DNA of 64,000 bases, from positions 18,405,730-18,469,729 of the forward strand of contig JARWIR010000001.1 of the NCBI GenBank assembly GCA_029959085.1, given 5' to 3'. This stretch comes from Nemophila menziesii. Its lineage: Eukaryota; Streptophyta; Magnoliopsida; Boraginales; Hydrophyllaceae. Under the pieces are notes generated by a model that was given only the letters and a program-made list of their open reading frames with translations, searched no databases and had not been told where the DNA came from. The translations under genes were made by a program, and so were the position numbers. Below, one piece after another: positions 47,311 through 59,135 of the stretch. Each line of letters opens with the position of its first letter. Within the stretch, counting starts at the first letter, position 1.

Positions 47311-48860
47311 TGTCTCGATTTATGTGATATATTAATATAGTCACGAAACATCATTTTAGGGGTATTTAGGAATTATTTGAGGGATTTCCCCCTATTATTT
47401 GATGTTTTACACTTTCTTGTCTATATTCAATGTTTACGCTAATTCTAGAGCTTTTGTGTATAATTTGTAGTGTTAAGTGTGCATATCTTAGATACTTGGT
47501 TTCTAAGATACTCCTAGATAATGATACGAAGTGAAGAAAACGAGAGTATCCCTTCGTCATGGCGAAAAAGTAATTTCGAACACTTTTAGAAAATGAAAGT
47601 TTATGCCAACCAGATTTGGAAATGGATTGTTCGAGGTGCCACGCGAGATTGAAAAGAATTATAGAGGATCCCTTCCATATCTAGACAGGATTTCAATTCC
47701 GTAAGGTGTAGGACTCAACGATTCACAATTTAGAGTTGAAATGAAGAAGTGATGTAAATTTCCACTTCCGTGGTTCGAACTAGTCCCCTCTTTAATAAAC
47801 GGTCACCTAAAAGAAGTCCACAACTCATAAAACGTGATGGACCTTACAAATATCATATATTAACATTAGAGAAGAGTCCTTAATCATATTAACACCTAGA
47901 TAAATTGCCTGGAGCAAAGCAGAGAAGAGAAGAGAAGAAAGAGTGTGGGGGCACATTCATGCCATTTAACTCTTTCGTCCATCACTTGTCCGCAATTATT
48001 AGAGTACCTTTATTCTGTTTTGTCTTCTGAACATGAATATTTTACTTTCAATTGCTAGATTTTATTCTTTCTTTATGCATTAGTTTTATTATAACATGAG
48101 AACAACATTAATGTATGAAACCTAGTTTTATTTTATACTTTTATTAAATTGAGAGATTACATCTTTAAATTGAGTTTTATTTTCTTGTGCTTTGTATTAT
48201 GTATTTATCATATATTCCTATCCTTTATCTCGCCAAGTATAAGATTTCCCTTAGTAATTAGGACTATCACCCTGATGCGAGGGTTCAGATGCTTACTATA
48301 ATACATAGTCGTCTAGTGAGTTGTAGTGATCCTGAAGGGCTTGTCTAGCTAGATAGTCAATAGGGTTATAATTAACCACTGATCATTGCGTAAGGTCCCC
48401 TTACCCAAGTCCCTTGGTAGTGTTGAAGTTGACTCCTAAGCTACCTGACGGGAGTTAGGAGGAATCTATAATCTCGACTATTGCATATTTACCTATTCGT
48501 CCTTTAACAATAAAGCGTGGAGTAAATAGTAGTGGGTATTACTTGCAAGTTATCAATCTATACTCTCATTATTTTTTCTTGCGGTAATTTAGTTGTCTTT
48601 AGTTTAATTTTTAGTTAATTATTATTTGCATTCGAGTCTTAAAACCAAAATCAAACAAATATATGTCTATCCTTGGCATATTTAATTTAGAAACTCTTCG
48701 TATAGCACTTGTTAAGAACACTATTTTTGAATTAACCTTTGTAGTCCCTAAGAACAAATTTTATCTTACTCATTATTACTTGTAATTTGCAAATAATCTG
48801 TTCACTTACGGAAAGTTTATCTCTGTGATCTAGATTAGCACACCTTTAGAGACGACAACA
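47311..48860 (+). mobile_element. Solo LTR inserted in the LTR of element C
   Basis: A forward LTR of about 1550 bp starts TGTCTCGATTTATG with the shared ACATCATTTTAGG motif and ends GACGACAACA. Flanks CTCGA (47306-47310) and CTAGA (48861-48865) fit a 5-bp duplication with one change. It contains CACCCTGATGCGAGGG, CCTGAAGGGC and CCTGACGGGAG motifs around 48260-48450. It is closer to the outer LTR of 1237/8893 than to families A and B. Confidence 0.75.
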
Positions 48861-49165
48861 CTAGAAAGTACTTACCTATGTGATTATCTAGTTAGGAAAG
48901 TTCGCCGGGGTTGCTACCGCACAACAGACGATATGAATATTTGTACCTAAACCCCCTGCTAGTGTGACAATTTAGGGCACTTAAGGGCTGAATAAAATTG
49001 ACCAAGTTATACACAACTATTCAACTCATATATGCAACAAAATACTAAACCCAAGTCAATTAAATTAAAATATCTCAAATAACATTAAAACACAATCAAT
49101 CGTCATTCATGGTTCATCCAATATGCAACTCAAGTTAATAAGATTTAGTTCATAATTAAAGCATC
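48861..49165 (-). mobile_element. LTR of element C, remaining part
   Basis: Reverse-strand LTR sequence resumes after the solo LTR (CCCAAGTCAATTAAAT and TAGTTCATAATTAA, comparable to 25990-26095 of the reverse LTR). It fades out at about 49165, so the distal ~500 bp of this LTR is missing. Confidence 0.5.
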
Positions 49166-49579
49166 TCAACATCGATGGGAGTTTGGATCGACATATAGTA
49201 TATGGGAAGTTTGTAGAGTTGTTAGAGACCCAGTATGGTCTTGGACATGAGGTATATTTATGACGATTATTTTTATTGATTAGTTGATAGCGGAACTAAT
49301 AGCGTTATATGAAGGCTTACTAACTAGCTGAGCAATTAGGATCAAAGGATCATAAATTTGAGATGGGTTCACAAGAAAGCATCACAACATTTAAACATAC
49401 AATAAGTGGTAAAGGATGTGAGGTATTTTGATTATCTAACATTTGAGCAATCCTTGGAAGAAATAATGAGTGTTTTTTTCAATAATGAGTTCAAAATAAA
49501 AGGATATACATCAAGGTTAATTGTGTGCGGACTGGATCGATGGTGCATAATAGAGTGTGTATTGAGATTCCTTGGATAA
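49166..49579 (+). other. Possible eroded RNase H fragment
   Basis: A short frame around 49280-49330 reads LIAELIALYEGL, like the glutamate helix of a LINE RNase H. It lies just 5' of another LINE fragment but out of domain order, so it would be a separate, older fragment. Stops are frequent. Confidence 0.3.
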
Positions 49580-51240
49580 TGTATGGAGACTGACTAATAG
49601 TGTATGAATACTTATTTCTCGAGACAAAGTCGGTTGAAAAATTCCAAAATTGGTGTATAAAACTACTATCAGAAGGAGGAAAGGACGTTCTAATCAAAGC
49701 CGTCTTACAGGCAATACCAGTGTATTCAATGTCCATTTTCTCGTATCCAGAAACATTCTGCAAGAAACTGGTCTCCGCTATCTCGAACTTTTGGTGGGGA
49801 TCGGGAGAACGAGACAGGATTCACTGGATTGCATGGGAAAAAGTAGCAGTTGGGAAGCTCTTAGGTGGATTAGGCTTCAAAGATCTTAAACAAATGAACA
49901 CAGCGCTTCTAGGAGATCGGGCATGGCGAATATACAACAACCAGGATACGCTAGCAGCACGCTTATTAAAAGGTATCTATTTTCCTAATACAGATTTTAT
50001 GAATGTTAAATTACGACAGAGTCGCACATGGACGTGGAGTAGCATACTTGAAGGACGAGATCTCATAAAGAAACACGGAATTTACCAAATAGGGAACGGG
50101 GAAAAAACATATATATGGAAAGATAAATGGCTCCAATTGAAGCCGGAGGGATGCAATCTCGAAACCGTCAATCAATTATGGAACACGAACGAAGGGGGAT
50201 GGAACACTGAAACACTAGATGACATCTTTCCACAACCAGTCATCCCGGAAATCACAAAGGTACGGTTACTAAACTCGGATCAAGAAGATATTTTCATATG
50301 GCCAGCTTCGAAAGACGAGAAATATACAACCAAGACAGGATATAAAGTATTAACAGATGAGGCTATATTACACGCCCCACAATCAGCAACCATAGGGGCT
50401 AATACCAAGGAAGATTTATGGAGAATGATATAGAGAACTAATATACCGAAGAAAATTAAATTATTTATCTGGCGGGTATGCAAGAACGTGTTACACACAA
50501 ACAAGAACTTAGCACAGAGGAGATGCACTGACACAGACACTTGTGCTTGGTGTCCGGAAGAGATTGATACAGTTGAACATTTACTCCTAAAATGTCAAGT
50601 TGCGAAGGCCGTTTCGGCAACCTCCACTTTCCAGATAAAAATACAAGAGGAGCAGGTACATGATATAACGGAATGGATATCAGAGGTTATCAAAAGTTAC
50701 GTAAAGGGAGGCTGGGAAGAACAGAAGGTAAAAAACTACCTCTTTATGACTCTTTGGAACATATGGAAGGCAAAAATGAAAGGGGTACACCAAAACTCAG
50801 GGGTCAACATAGACCACATCTTGGCTTGTGTTCATACGATGATGGGAGAGTTACACAGAATAGAATGGAGGAAAATAGCAACACCAACAACCAGGGAACA
50901 AGGAAGGACAGCGGAACAGGAAATTAGGGTCTTACAGCAGGACGGAAGCGACATCATCTTCTTCTGCGACGCTTCCTTCACCAATAGAACTGAGGATACA
51001 GGAGTTGGGATTGTACAGACACATAAGAGAAGGTCGTCAACAAAAGTGGAACACATGGAGACACAAAGATGCGACACAATTCTGGAAGGGGAAACACTTG
51101 CGGTCTTATCAGCTATCAACAAATGCAAGGACTTCCCGGGCGAAACAAAAGCCATTTATTCAGATAACCTTGAATTAATCCAAGGTATTAGGCGGGCATC
51201 ATCGGCAAGGTGGACGTGGGATACCCAACATTATTTTAAG
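49580..51240 (+). pseudogene. LINE ORF2 fragment with one in-frame stop
   Basis: A continuous frame runs from about 49600 to 51297, broken only by TAG 50431-50433 (probably from CAG). It holds the RT thumb and linker (SEGGKDVLIKAVLQAIP, SNFWWGSGERDR, GGLGFKDLKQMN, YQIGNGEKTYIWKDKWL), then the zinc-binding RVT domain (KIKLFIWRVCKN, CAWCPEEIDTVEHLLLKC), then RNase H with CDASF, LEGETLAVLSA and YSDNLELIQGI. Homology stops at about 51230, before the final RNase H motif, so the copy is truncated at both ends. The missing 3' end is unusual for a LINE and points to a later deletion next to the glutaredoxin gene. Confidence 0.85.
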
Positions 51241-51581
51241 TTAGATTCGCTATTAACACGGTCTCTGACTTTGCTGGAAAAAAAAAACTTAATATGATAT
51301 TCTTTTTTTAGTAAAATATGTTTATAGAGGAGGGAGTAACTACAATATTATGAAAACAACAACAAATAAAAAAGAAATACACAAATGGCAAATCCCAAAC
51401 AAAGAAAAAAAATAAGAAAACACTACTACATCCAAAAACGGCAGCAATGACTACGGCCACAGCCACGGTAACGTCTCTCCCACCCAACTCCTCTTCCTCT
51501 ACATATTTGAATATTGTGAGATCACCTCCTTAAAATCGGATTTAAATGATCTCATAACTCATAACGATATAATGCATAAAT

Positions 51582-51995
51582 TCAAAGCCAAAGTGCACCG
51601 GCTTCTTTCAAGAGTGGAACAAGTGTACCATTAATATGAGAAGCCATGACTCTATCCATAGCTCCGACGAGCTTACCTCCGATGAACACCACAGGTACGG
51701 CAGCTGAGCTACTTCCTACCGACACAAGTAATTTCGTCAAAGCTTCCTCGATCTCTTCACCGCTAATTGGGTCTTCTAATTGGTCCAACTCATACACTGT
51801 CGGGTTTACACCCATACCACATAATAGCCTCTTGATGACGTGGCACATGCAACAACTGCTAATGCTGAATATTACTACTGCATTCTCTGATGCTAACCTC
51901 TCTATGCATTCTAATGCATTGGTGTTCTTTGTTTTTGTTTTTGTTTTCGTTTTCATGTACGAGTTCCATGATGACTCGTGTACGTAATACTGCAT
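51582..51995 (-). CDS. CC-type glutaredoxin (ROXY class)
   Basis: A single-exon gene of 137 residues. The N-terminus has a Lys-Thr repeat ([11 protein letters not shown]). The glutaredoxin fold begins at about residue 30 ([18 protein letters not shown]) with the plant-specific CCMC active site in [13 protein letters not shown], then VYELDQ, the cis-proline segment [19 protein letters not shown], and the C-terminal ALWL motif. CCMC/CCLC sites and an ALWL tail define land-plant CC-type glutaredoxins, which bind TGA bZIP factors in the nucleus and, with TOPLESS, repress or tune genes in flower development, stress and nitrate responses. Start: ATG 51995, the only one that precedes the fold without a stop; a later Met (residue 14) is possible. 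Which family member it is cannot be fixed. Confidence 0.93.
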   Translation of the reverse strand: MQYYVHESSWNSYMKTKTKTKTKNTNALECIERLASENAVVIFSISSCCMCHVIKRLLCGMGVNPTVYELDQLEDPISGEEIEEALTKLLVSVGSSSAAVPVVFIGGKLVGAMDRVMASHINGTLVPLLKEAGALWL

Positions 51996-52029
51996 GTTCT
52001 AGGGTATATACCTTAATATACACAAGATT

Positions 52030-52118
52030 AACTGAAATATGTAGGTAGGTAGGTAGGTAGGTAAGGTAGGTTTTTTGTTGTGTTGTGATATTGAGCAGGT
52101 AGAGTGTGGTATATATAG
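52030..52118 (-). promoter_or_regulatory. Glutaredoxin promoter and leader
   Basis: A TATA box (minus strand CTCTATATATACC, about 52108-52120) lies about 115 bp upstream of the ATG. The leader contains a (TAGG)n tract (about 52041-52072, forward-strand sense). A (GA)n run at 52256-52273 lies further upstream. Confidence 0.5.
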
Positions 52119-52273
52119 AGCAAGGAATAGTTTTTTAAATGTAGATAGCAATATTAGTATGAACGTGAATGTGAATGTGATATAAAAATATAAAATGTTC
52201 TCGTATGTATCAAAAGATAGTTGATCTACAGAGATATGTTCAGGAGCGCATGCAAGAGAGAGAGAGAGAGAGT

Positions 52274-53289
52274 TTATTCCATGCATGCAAGAAAAGAAGT
52301 TTGTTAAAAGTAAGGGGAGAAGGGAGTGAGGGGAGACATGAAGCATGGAGATGATCATGGTATGGTGTAAACAAAAATTTATAATTCAAAATGGTTTAGT
52401 AAGATATGTGAGAATATACAGTAGACTTGAGTAAAAAAAAGTAATTAAAATTATACATAGTAAAATCTGAATCTATCAATAAATGAATTAATTTTTAATA
52501 AAGAATTGTCAATTCTTTATAAAACACCGTTTTATTCTATTATATAGATACCTCCATACATATATACATAAATGGGGAAGGGGAAAATGGAGAAAGTGAG
52601 GAGGGAGGCACGTGGTGCTGCTGAAGCTGCTGAGACAAAAGTTAGAAAGATGCAGCCTTTTTTTTACAGAATGGATGGGAGAGTATCACTTTTGGTTGGA
52701 TTACGGACTCCTCTTTTAGTCCTTGTTGTCTCCTTTATTTTTTCATTTTTTGGCTTTTATGGCGATTTCTATCCTTTTTTTTTTTGGTTAAGTAAACGAT
52801 AATAATAATAATAATTCATATCCGTCCAAAACAAAAAAATAATAATAATTCATACATGCTAACTTTTTCTTTTATGGTATAAATATGGTATTTAACGAAT
52901 TAATCTTTACATCCTATAATATTTTCATGGAGGTTAGGGTATGGATCTTATGTATTTTTCAACCGCATTTTAAAAAAAATAATAGTTACAATTTTTTCAG
53001 AGTTTCGATGTGTTCAAATTCGCAAAAAAGAAATGATAAGCCAAAAAACCTTCTCTGGCACTCTTCCCGAGATGACCTCAGCGACCACCACCTACCCCAA
53101 TCTCCGCCACTAAACCCTTGCCTTCCTCCTCCCTAAGTCTCCTCCTCCTCACCACACCTCATCCTATTACTCGATCGATGAAGTTTTCCTTCCTTTACAT
53201 AACCTTTGCCAACATTAGATTTATCAAGATTTTGATTTCTTGCTTTATCGACTTCTCTTTCACTTTCATCTTCTAGGGTTCAATCTTCT
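52274..53289. other. Intergenic region
   Basis: AT-rich, with ATA/ATAA runs near 52800-52850. A CT-rich stretch at 53060-53150 may be the 5' leader of the LINE that follows. Apart from the small frame at 52572-52802 nothing gene-like was seen. Confidence 0.4.
52572..52802 (+). CDS. Hypothetical small protein, unrecognised
   Basis: A 76-codon frame from ATG in AAATGGGGA context has a charged, basic first half (KVRREARGAAEAAETKVRKM) and a hydrophobic second half (LLVLVVSFIFSFFGFYG), like a small single-pass membrane protein. A TATA-like TATATAGATA lies ~30 bp upstream at about 52540. The C-terminus is translated from a T-rich run and no homologue is known to me. It could equally be chance. Confidence 0.22.
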   Translation: MGKGKMEKVRREARGAAEAAETKVRKMQPFFYRMDGRVSLLVGLRTPLLVLVVSFIFSFFGFYGDFYPFFFWLSKR

Positions 53290-53488
53290 CTCTCTTCAGC
53301 TTTAATGGTGTTTGTTAAAGATGATGGGAAGGCTGAGTCAGACTAGGAATTCACTCTCTCTCCGGATAGAAAGGCTATTTATGCTGCTTTTGAAGAACCC
53401 AAACTCTTATTCGTATTATTGCTTCAGGTAACATCAATTTTAACTACCTCGAGAAAATCATTATCCAACATTGGGGTATTACTAGTAG

Positions 53489-53667
53489 GAGTAATGCTGG
53501 GTATCACACAAAAAGTGATCACCCAAATATCACCTTCCTAGGTGGTCTAATTAAACTGTTTCATATAAGAGAGAGAAAAAAAATCAAGAAAGAGAAACAG
53601 TTTAATTGGACCACCTAGGAAGGTGATATTTGGGTGATCACTTTTTGGGTGATACCTCGCATTACTC
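53489..53667. mobile_element. Foldback MITE with 9-bp duplication (Mutator-like)
   Basis: A 179-bp element consists almost entirely of two ~75-bp inverted arms starting GAGTAATGC, with a ~28-bp A/G-rich loop. It is flanked by the exact 9-bp duplication TACTAGTAG (53480-53488 and 53668-53676). A 9-bp duplication and long terminal inverted repeats fit Mutator-like MITEs. Removing it rejoins the LINE ORF1 frame (HWGITSR then ISMDKRG). Confidence 0.92.
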
Positions 53668-53676
53668 TACTAGTAG

Positions 53677-54340
53677 AATTTCTATGGATAAAAGAGGTGT
53701 TAATCTTTGTGTTATTCAATTTGAAAAACAAGAAGATCTCGATACGGTCTGGCAAAATAGACCTTACCATATCTTTGGATTTTATGTTTTGGTGCAAAGA
53801 TATGATGGTTGTACTCAGAACCCTAAATTGCTTGATGAAACTTCATTCTGGGTTCGTATCTATGGTATTCCACCTTTATTCCTCAAGGAAGAAAATGTCT
53901 CGAAAATTGCTGCAAAACTTGGTTACGCTTTAACTATTGAACTACCTGATCTAGATAAATTTAAAGATGATAAAACTGTTAGAGTTTGCATCTGCTTTGA
54001 TATTAAAAAACCTTTGTTATCAGGTTTCATGTTTAGAATCTCAAATGGTCAATCTGTTTGGATCTCATTTAAATTTGAAAAGTTGTTTGACTTTTGTCAT
54101 GTGTTTGGTATTCTTTCTCATGATGAAAAAAACTGTGATAACCCTACTAAGCTCATTAATAAATTGGGTAATTGGATCAGATATTCTGAACATGAGATTA
54201 GATCTTCTGAATTTGTGTTTAAGGCTGGTAAGGGTGGTCAATCTTTCAAGAAGAAAGTTAAAAGACCACTTAAAAGCAAGAATAAGATTCAAAATGCTAA
54301 ATATAACATCAAGGAAGGTGATAATTTGGTTAAGAAGTAA
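53677..54340 (+). pseudogene. LINE ORF1 (DUF4283 and zinc knuckle), interrupted
   Basis: The reading frame NLCVIQFEKQEDLDTVWQ, RPYHIFGFYVLVQRYDG, FWVRIYGIPPLFLKEEN is the DUF4283 domain of plant LINE ORF1 proteins (RNA-binding). It is followed by the CCHC-type knuckle region FDFCHVFGILSHDEKNC, where the usual second Cys-Gly is altered, and a basic tail. The N-terminal part lies before the MITE at about 53415-53488. Confidence 0.75.
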
Positions 54341-54810
54341 ATTAAGGCGGTTCAACCCAATATGGTCCAATCTTTTATCTTGTTACCTAAAGTGGACTTG
54401 GGCCACAATATTTCTGAAGGGGTGGCATTTAAATCGTCTATTAGGCCTCTTAGCCTAGGAGAGATTAACAAGCTTTGTAGGCCTCTTGTTTGCTCAAGCC
54501 TAAAAGTTCAAATAGACCTTTCAATTACTCTTAAATTTTATTAGAATATCTGATTTGGGTCCCTTGAGTGAAATAAGAACCGCACTCTTCAAGTCAGAAT
54601 AGATCTTGGTCTTCCTCTTGAAGATGAAGACTTATCTTAAGTACCTGCAACTCTCACAAATCCTACTGAAGGAGATGATGATGAGATGGCAGATGCAATT
54701 TTTTTCTGGCAAAGAGGATAATGAAGAAGGTAATGAAAAATGTTTTCTGGAAGCTCTTGACACTGAAGTGGTTTGCGGGGTTGACCCAAATCAACCCCAC
54801 ACCTCTCAAT

Positions 54811-55547
54811 GATACAAGCTTGGAATTGTCAAGGTATTGGAATGGCCTTGACAGAACTGAGACTAGTTGACATGGTTAAGGCTCACCATATTGAGGTACT
54901 TTTTATGTTTGAAACTAAAATAAATTTGACTTTGTGTCTAAGCTGAGCTCTAAATTTCATTTGAACTTAGCTACTTTTATAGACCCAATGGTTTATCAGG
55001 TGGATTGGCTGTATTTACTAAGAATGTTGAAAATTTCAAACTTATAAGTTCTGAGAAGAATTTGATTCACTGTTCTTATGAATTTAACTTGATGGGTTTG
55101 TGTGAGATGGTTTTTGTGTATGGACCCCCTGTGGATGTGGATAAACCCATTTTCATTGATAAAATTAATTATCTCCCTATTACATCTAACTGTAGATGTA
55201 TTATGGGAGATTTTAACCTTATCAGATATCCATCTGAGAAACTTGGAGGGGAATTAGGAAATGCTCATAAACAACTTATAGATTTGTTTAACAATTCTAT
55301 TTGTACTAATAATCTTATTGAGCTGACAGATAAAGGATGTAATTTCTCTTGGTCTAACAAGAGAAATGGCAACCAGCTTATTTAACAAAAGCTTGATAGG
55401 ATCCTTGTTAATGAAGAATGGATGAAAAGGTTCCATAACTCTTGGTGCTCTGTCTTACCTCCAGTTGGCTCTGATCACTCCCCTATTATTTTAAATCATG
55501 GTATATCTAATTTTTTTTACTAATAATAGATGCATGATTAACAAGAC
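54811..55547 (+). pseudogene. LINE ORF2 endonuclease, broken
   Basis: The start MIQAWNCQGIG (APE Asn motif) and LFMFETKI (Glu motif, in FETK) lie at 54811-54925. After frameshifts comes 55005-55385 with FVYGPPV, IMGDFNLIRYPSEK (Asp/Asn motif), GCNFSWSNKRNG, and then after a TAA QKLDRILVN and PPVGSDHSPII (Asp-His motif, about 55470). All APE motifs exist but not in one frame. A T-run at about 55511-55518 probably gained one base, since the downstream words fit in another frame. Confidence 0.75.
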
Positions 55548-55597
55548 TTTTTTTTAGGCAAAATTACTTATATTAAAAGAAGGGATACAGCTAGAGT

Positions 55598-57343
55598 TTA
55601 ACCAACTCCGGCTGTTACAAAATTAGAGTCATTACACAAAATAGGAATAAGTTCTAAAGGCAAATTACAAAACCAATTACAAGACAATGAATTCCTAGCA
55701 AAAGCTTTAACTATCCAGTCCGCGGCGTGGTTTGCTGCTCTTCTAATCCCACAGATACGCAAAGAATGGTGGGCTTTAGCCAAATTTCTGATATCCTCAA
55801 GGATTGGCTTGTTCTTCCAAGAACAAGGCACGCTGGGGGAATAAATGGCTTGAAGAACCGCTTCAGCATCAGATTCAATACTGATGCAATTAGGTGCTTG
55901 TTCTAGAGCAAAAAGTAGCGCACTACGAATTGCCTTAGCTTCAGCTTCAAAACTTGTGCAGGCTGAGATTTCAGAGGCAAACCCCGTTACCACCTCACCT
56001 GCACTATTACGAACCACGGCTGCAGTAAAAGCTTTACCAGGAATAAATGAAGCATCAACATTGATTTTGACAAAGTTCTGGGGAGGTTTAATCCATGAGG
56101 GAGATAAGGATTGTCAAATTGGCGTCTCTACACTAGATATATGGGGATGACTGGGATGATTCTCAACTTCATAACTCAAAATTTCCCTGCAATGTAGATT
56201 CATCAGTGTTAGACCTGTATCAAAATTTATAGGGATGTCCTCTATAACTTTTTTATTACGAATGACCCAGATTGACCACAGACACGCAATAATTTTAAGT
56301 AAAATCTCTGTCTTTTCTATGGTATTAAGGCCATTTGTAACTAACTCCCCTATCCAACTGTTAAGACCTTCAGTAGATTGAGGATTTACGCTACAGTGAA
56401 GAGGGGATAAAAACCATATTCTTCTAGCCCATTCGCAATATAGAAACAGATGGTTCACATCTTCTGTTTCTTTAAGGCAAATATTACACAAGTCAGAGCT
56501 AGAACAATTGCGAATAAACCTATTACTCTCCGTAGCTAAAGCATTTGACATTACTCTCCAAAAGAACATTTTAGACTTAGGTGGGGCTTTGGATTTCCAA
56601 CTAAGATTTAAAAGGTCTTTATTAGGGAAGTAAGAGGGAGAAGGGGACTCATGGGGATCTATGAAATTCTCCACTAAGTATGAATAACCTGACTTACTAG
56701 TGTAATTACCATGATTTGTATAAGGCCAAATCAGGTCAACTGACACTTCAGTCCAAGGTATATTTAAGGCTAAAATTTTGGGCACTATATTAGGGGGAAT
56801 TAAAGATCTAATAAAGTCCACTTTCCAGGTCTTAGAATTGTTTGAGATCAGATCTGCAACTAATTTTGGGAAAGAGGGATCACTACTATAGGAAATGGGT
56901 TTAGGTATAATTGTACCACACCAGTTATCTTCCCATATTAAGGTAAAATGTCCATCCCCAATGGGTTTAATCGATTGAGCTTTGAGGAATTCTTTCCCTT
57001 TAACAAGGCTGTTCCAAACCCAAGAGGCACCCCTAGGCTTTGGGGCATGGATAAAATCAACATCCTTGAAGTAAACTCCTTTCAGAATTTTGAAAACTAG
57101 AGATTCAGGATTAGAAAGGATGGACCAAGCTTGCTTAGCCAGTAAGGAAGTATTAAATGCCTCAAGGTTTTTAATCCCCAGGCCTCCATTGATCTTTGGG
57201 GATGATACTTTATTCCATCTTACCCAGTGGATACCCGACCCATCTTCCTTACCCCACAAAAAATGACTAGTCAAGGAGTTAATCTTATTTATAACTCCTT
57301 TGGGTATAGCCAATAATGACATAAAAATAAGTTGGGAAAGCAT
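55598..57343 (-). pseudogene. ORF2 C-terminal part: zinc-binding RVT domain and RNase H
   Basis: The frame from about 57343 gives the RT thumb (IPKGVINKINSLTSHFLWG, GGLGIKNLEAFN), then KSKMFFWRVMSNAL, CNICLKETEDVNHLFLYC (zinc-binding) and EILLKIIACLWSIWVIRNK. A TGA at about 56114-56116 interrupts; the same frame goes on as WIKPPQNFVKINVDASF and the RNase H domain (DASF, FEAEAKAIRSAL, IESDAEAVLQAI, AANHAADWIVK with all four acidic positions). It ends at 55598 in VTAGVG. Confidence 0.85.
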
Positions 57344-59135
57344 GTATGATTGAGGAAATTAGAATGGCTTTCCCAGCCATAGACAGGAGGGATTGTTTCC
57401 AACCCTTTAATTTCTCTGCTATTTTAGTCACTAGAGTATCCATAGCATTGGTCTTCGTATTTCCCCACTCAGTAGGGATACCAAGATATAGTCCAAGATC
57501 ACTCGTAATTGGCATACGAAATGAGTCCTCAAGTAAATTACGCATGTTGGGGGTGGTATTGGGGCTCGGTAGGATTGAAGATTTATTTAAATTAAGTTTA
57601 AGACCTGAAGCAAAACAAAATTTATAGAGGATTTCTTTGAAAACGTGTATTTCTGCTACTGAATTACGTAGAAAGAAGATTGAATCATCTGCAAAAAGCA
57701 GATGATGAATAGAAGGACCACTTCTACTTAATTTCAGACCCTTAATAGCTCCAACATTGAATTCATTATCTATAAGAGAGGAAAGGAGATTAGACACTAT
57801 GGAAAAAATATAGGGGGATAAAGGATCACCCTGCCTAAGGCCACGTGTAGGGAAAAAAGAACCTGAGGCTTGCCCATTAATAATAACATTGAACTTTACA
57901 GAAGTAATGCATGATTTAATAAAAGACACCCAATTTTCCGCGAAACCCATTTTAGATAAGATTTTCAGGAGACAAGACCAGCTAACTCTATCATAAGCTT
58001 TGTGGATATCTGCCTTAATGATAGAATAGCTTTCTCGGGAATTGGAGCGAAGGTGTTTGAATTTGTGTATTACTTCATGAACAATGATTATATTATCTTG
58101 GATTGATCTGCCTTTGATGAAGGCAGATTGGCAAGGAGAAATAACACGAGGGATTATAGAAGACAACCTAAGCACCATAACTTTGGAAAGAATCTTATAC
58201 AGAAAATTCGTGCAGGAAATAGGCCTAAATTGTTCTATTTTTTGAGGATTTTTACACTTGGGGATTAAAATAATATTAGTATCATTAATACTATCTAAAG
58301 GGATAGAACCAGAAAGGACTCCATTACATATATTCAGGATATCTACCTTTAATAGGTCCCAGAACTTATGGAAAAAGGCACCATGTAAACCATCAGGCCC
58401 AGGGGATTTGGAAGGATTGAGTTGCCAAGTGGCAACTTTCAGTTCTTCAAGGGTGATTGGGTGCATAAGCATTGTATTTTCCTCATCAGAAATTGATGGA
58501 GAAATATTATTAAGTATAGGATCAATAGCCCTTTCCCCTTCATCCAGATATAAGTCACTGAAGAATTTAGTAACATGATTTCTCAGCTCAGGGTAACCAG
58601 AGGTCCAGGAGTTATCATGTTTCAGAAGGCTATCTATCCTATTAGTAGCTCTTCTGATTCTGGTGGATAAATGAAAGAACTTAGTGTTCCTATCACCCAA
58701 TCTGAGCCATAAGATTCTAGATCTCGTAGCCCAATAAGACTCCTCCAAAGACCAATACTTCTCAATTTCCGAAGATATCGAGGCATATTCCGCCTTAGAG
58801 GAGTCATTTAGGCCCAGAGGGGATAAGGACATCAGTTTCGTCAATTTATTAGTGAGGAGATTAATCATGGTAGCATTATTCCTAAGATTTGACTTTTTCC
58901 ATCTTAAAATAGTTTTTCTGCACCTTTTCAATCTTTTAATTAATTTAACCTGAGGAGGACCACTAAAATTCTGGGAGCCACTAAGGCAATTGTTGATAGC
59001 CAATTTACAGGTTGGGATTTTCAACCAACTAGGATCCAATTTAAAAGCTTTGTGATTATTAGCCAAGGGAGGATCAGATAGATGAAGAATCATAGGAGCA
59101 TGATCTGATCCTATAGGGGGGCATTCTGAATCCAA
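57285..59135 (-). pseudogene. ORF2 reverse transcriptase part, frameshifted on both sides
   Basis: A long frame (616 codons) contains the complete RT: SKSPGPDGLHGAFFHKFW, FRPISCTNFLYKILSKV, SAFIKGRSIQDNIIIVHE, KADIHKAYDRVSW (first catalytic Asp), LRQGDPLSPYIFSIV, HHLLFADDSIFF (catalytic FADD), LGLYLGIPTEWG. Upstream, the frame joins the endonuclease out of phase at a run of six C (minus strand, about 59116-59121); seven would keep phase. Downstream the phase is lost at a T5 run near 57319-57326, where one T is extra. Confidence 0.9.

Larger units (their letters stand above)
53290..55547 (+). mobile_element. Forward-strand LINE: ORF1 and endonuclease part
   Basis: Degenerate L1-type LINE whose left part ends where a reverse LINE is inserted (poly-T 55548-55555). 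Order: a short leader, an ORF1 start (ATG about 53305, then an early stop), ORF1 interrupted by the MITE at 53489-53667, ORF1 body 53677-54340, a ~470-bp spacer, and the endonuclease start MIQAWNCQGIG at about 54811. The rest of the element is at 60956-64000. Confidence 0.8.

Noticed and set aside
53630..53676. ORF1 start inside the foldback MITE (ATG 53630)
   Set aside because: The codons before 53677 belong to the MITE arm; the original ORF1 frame reads in from before 53480.
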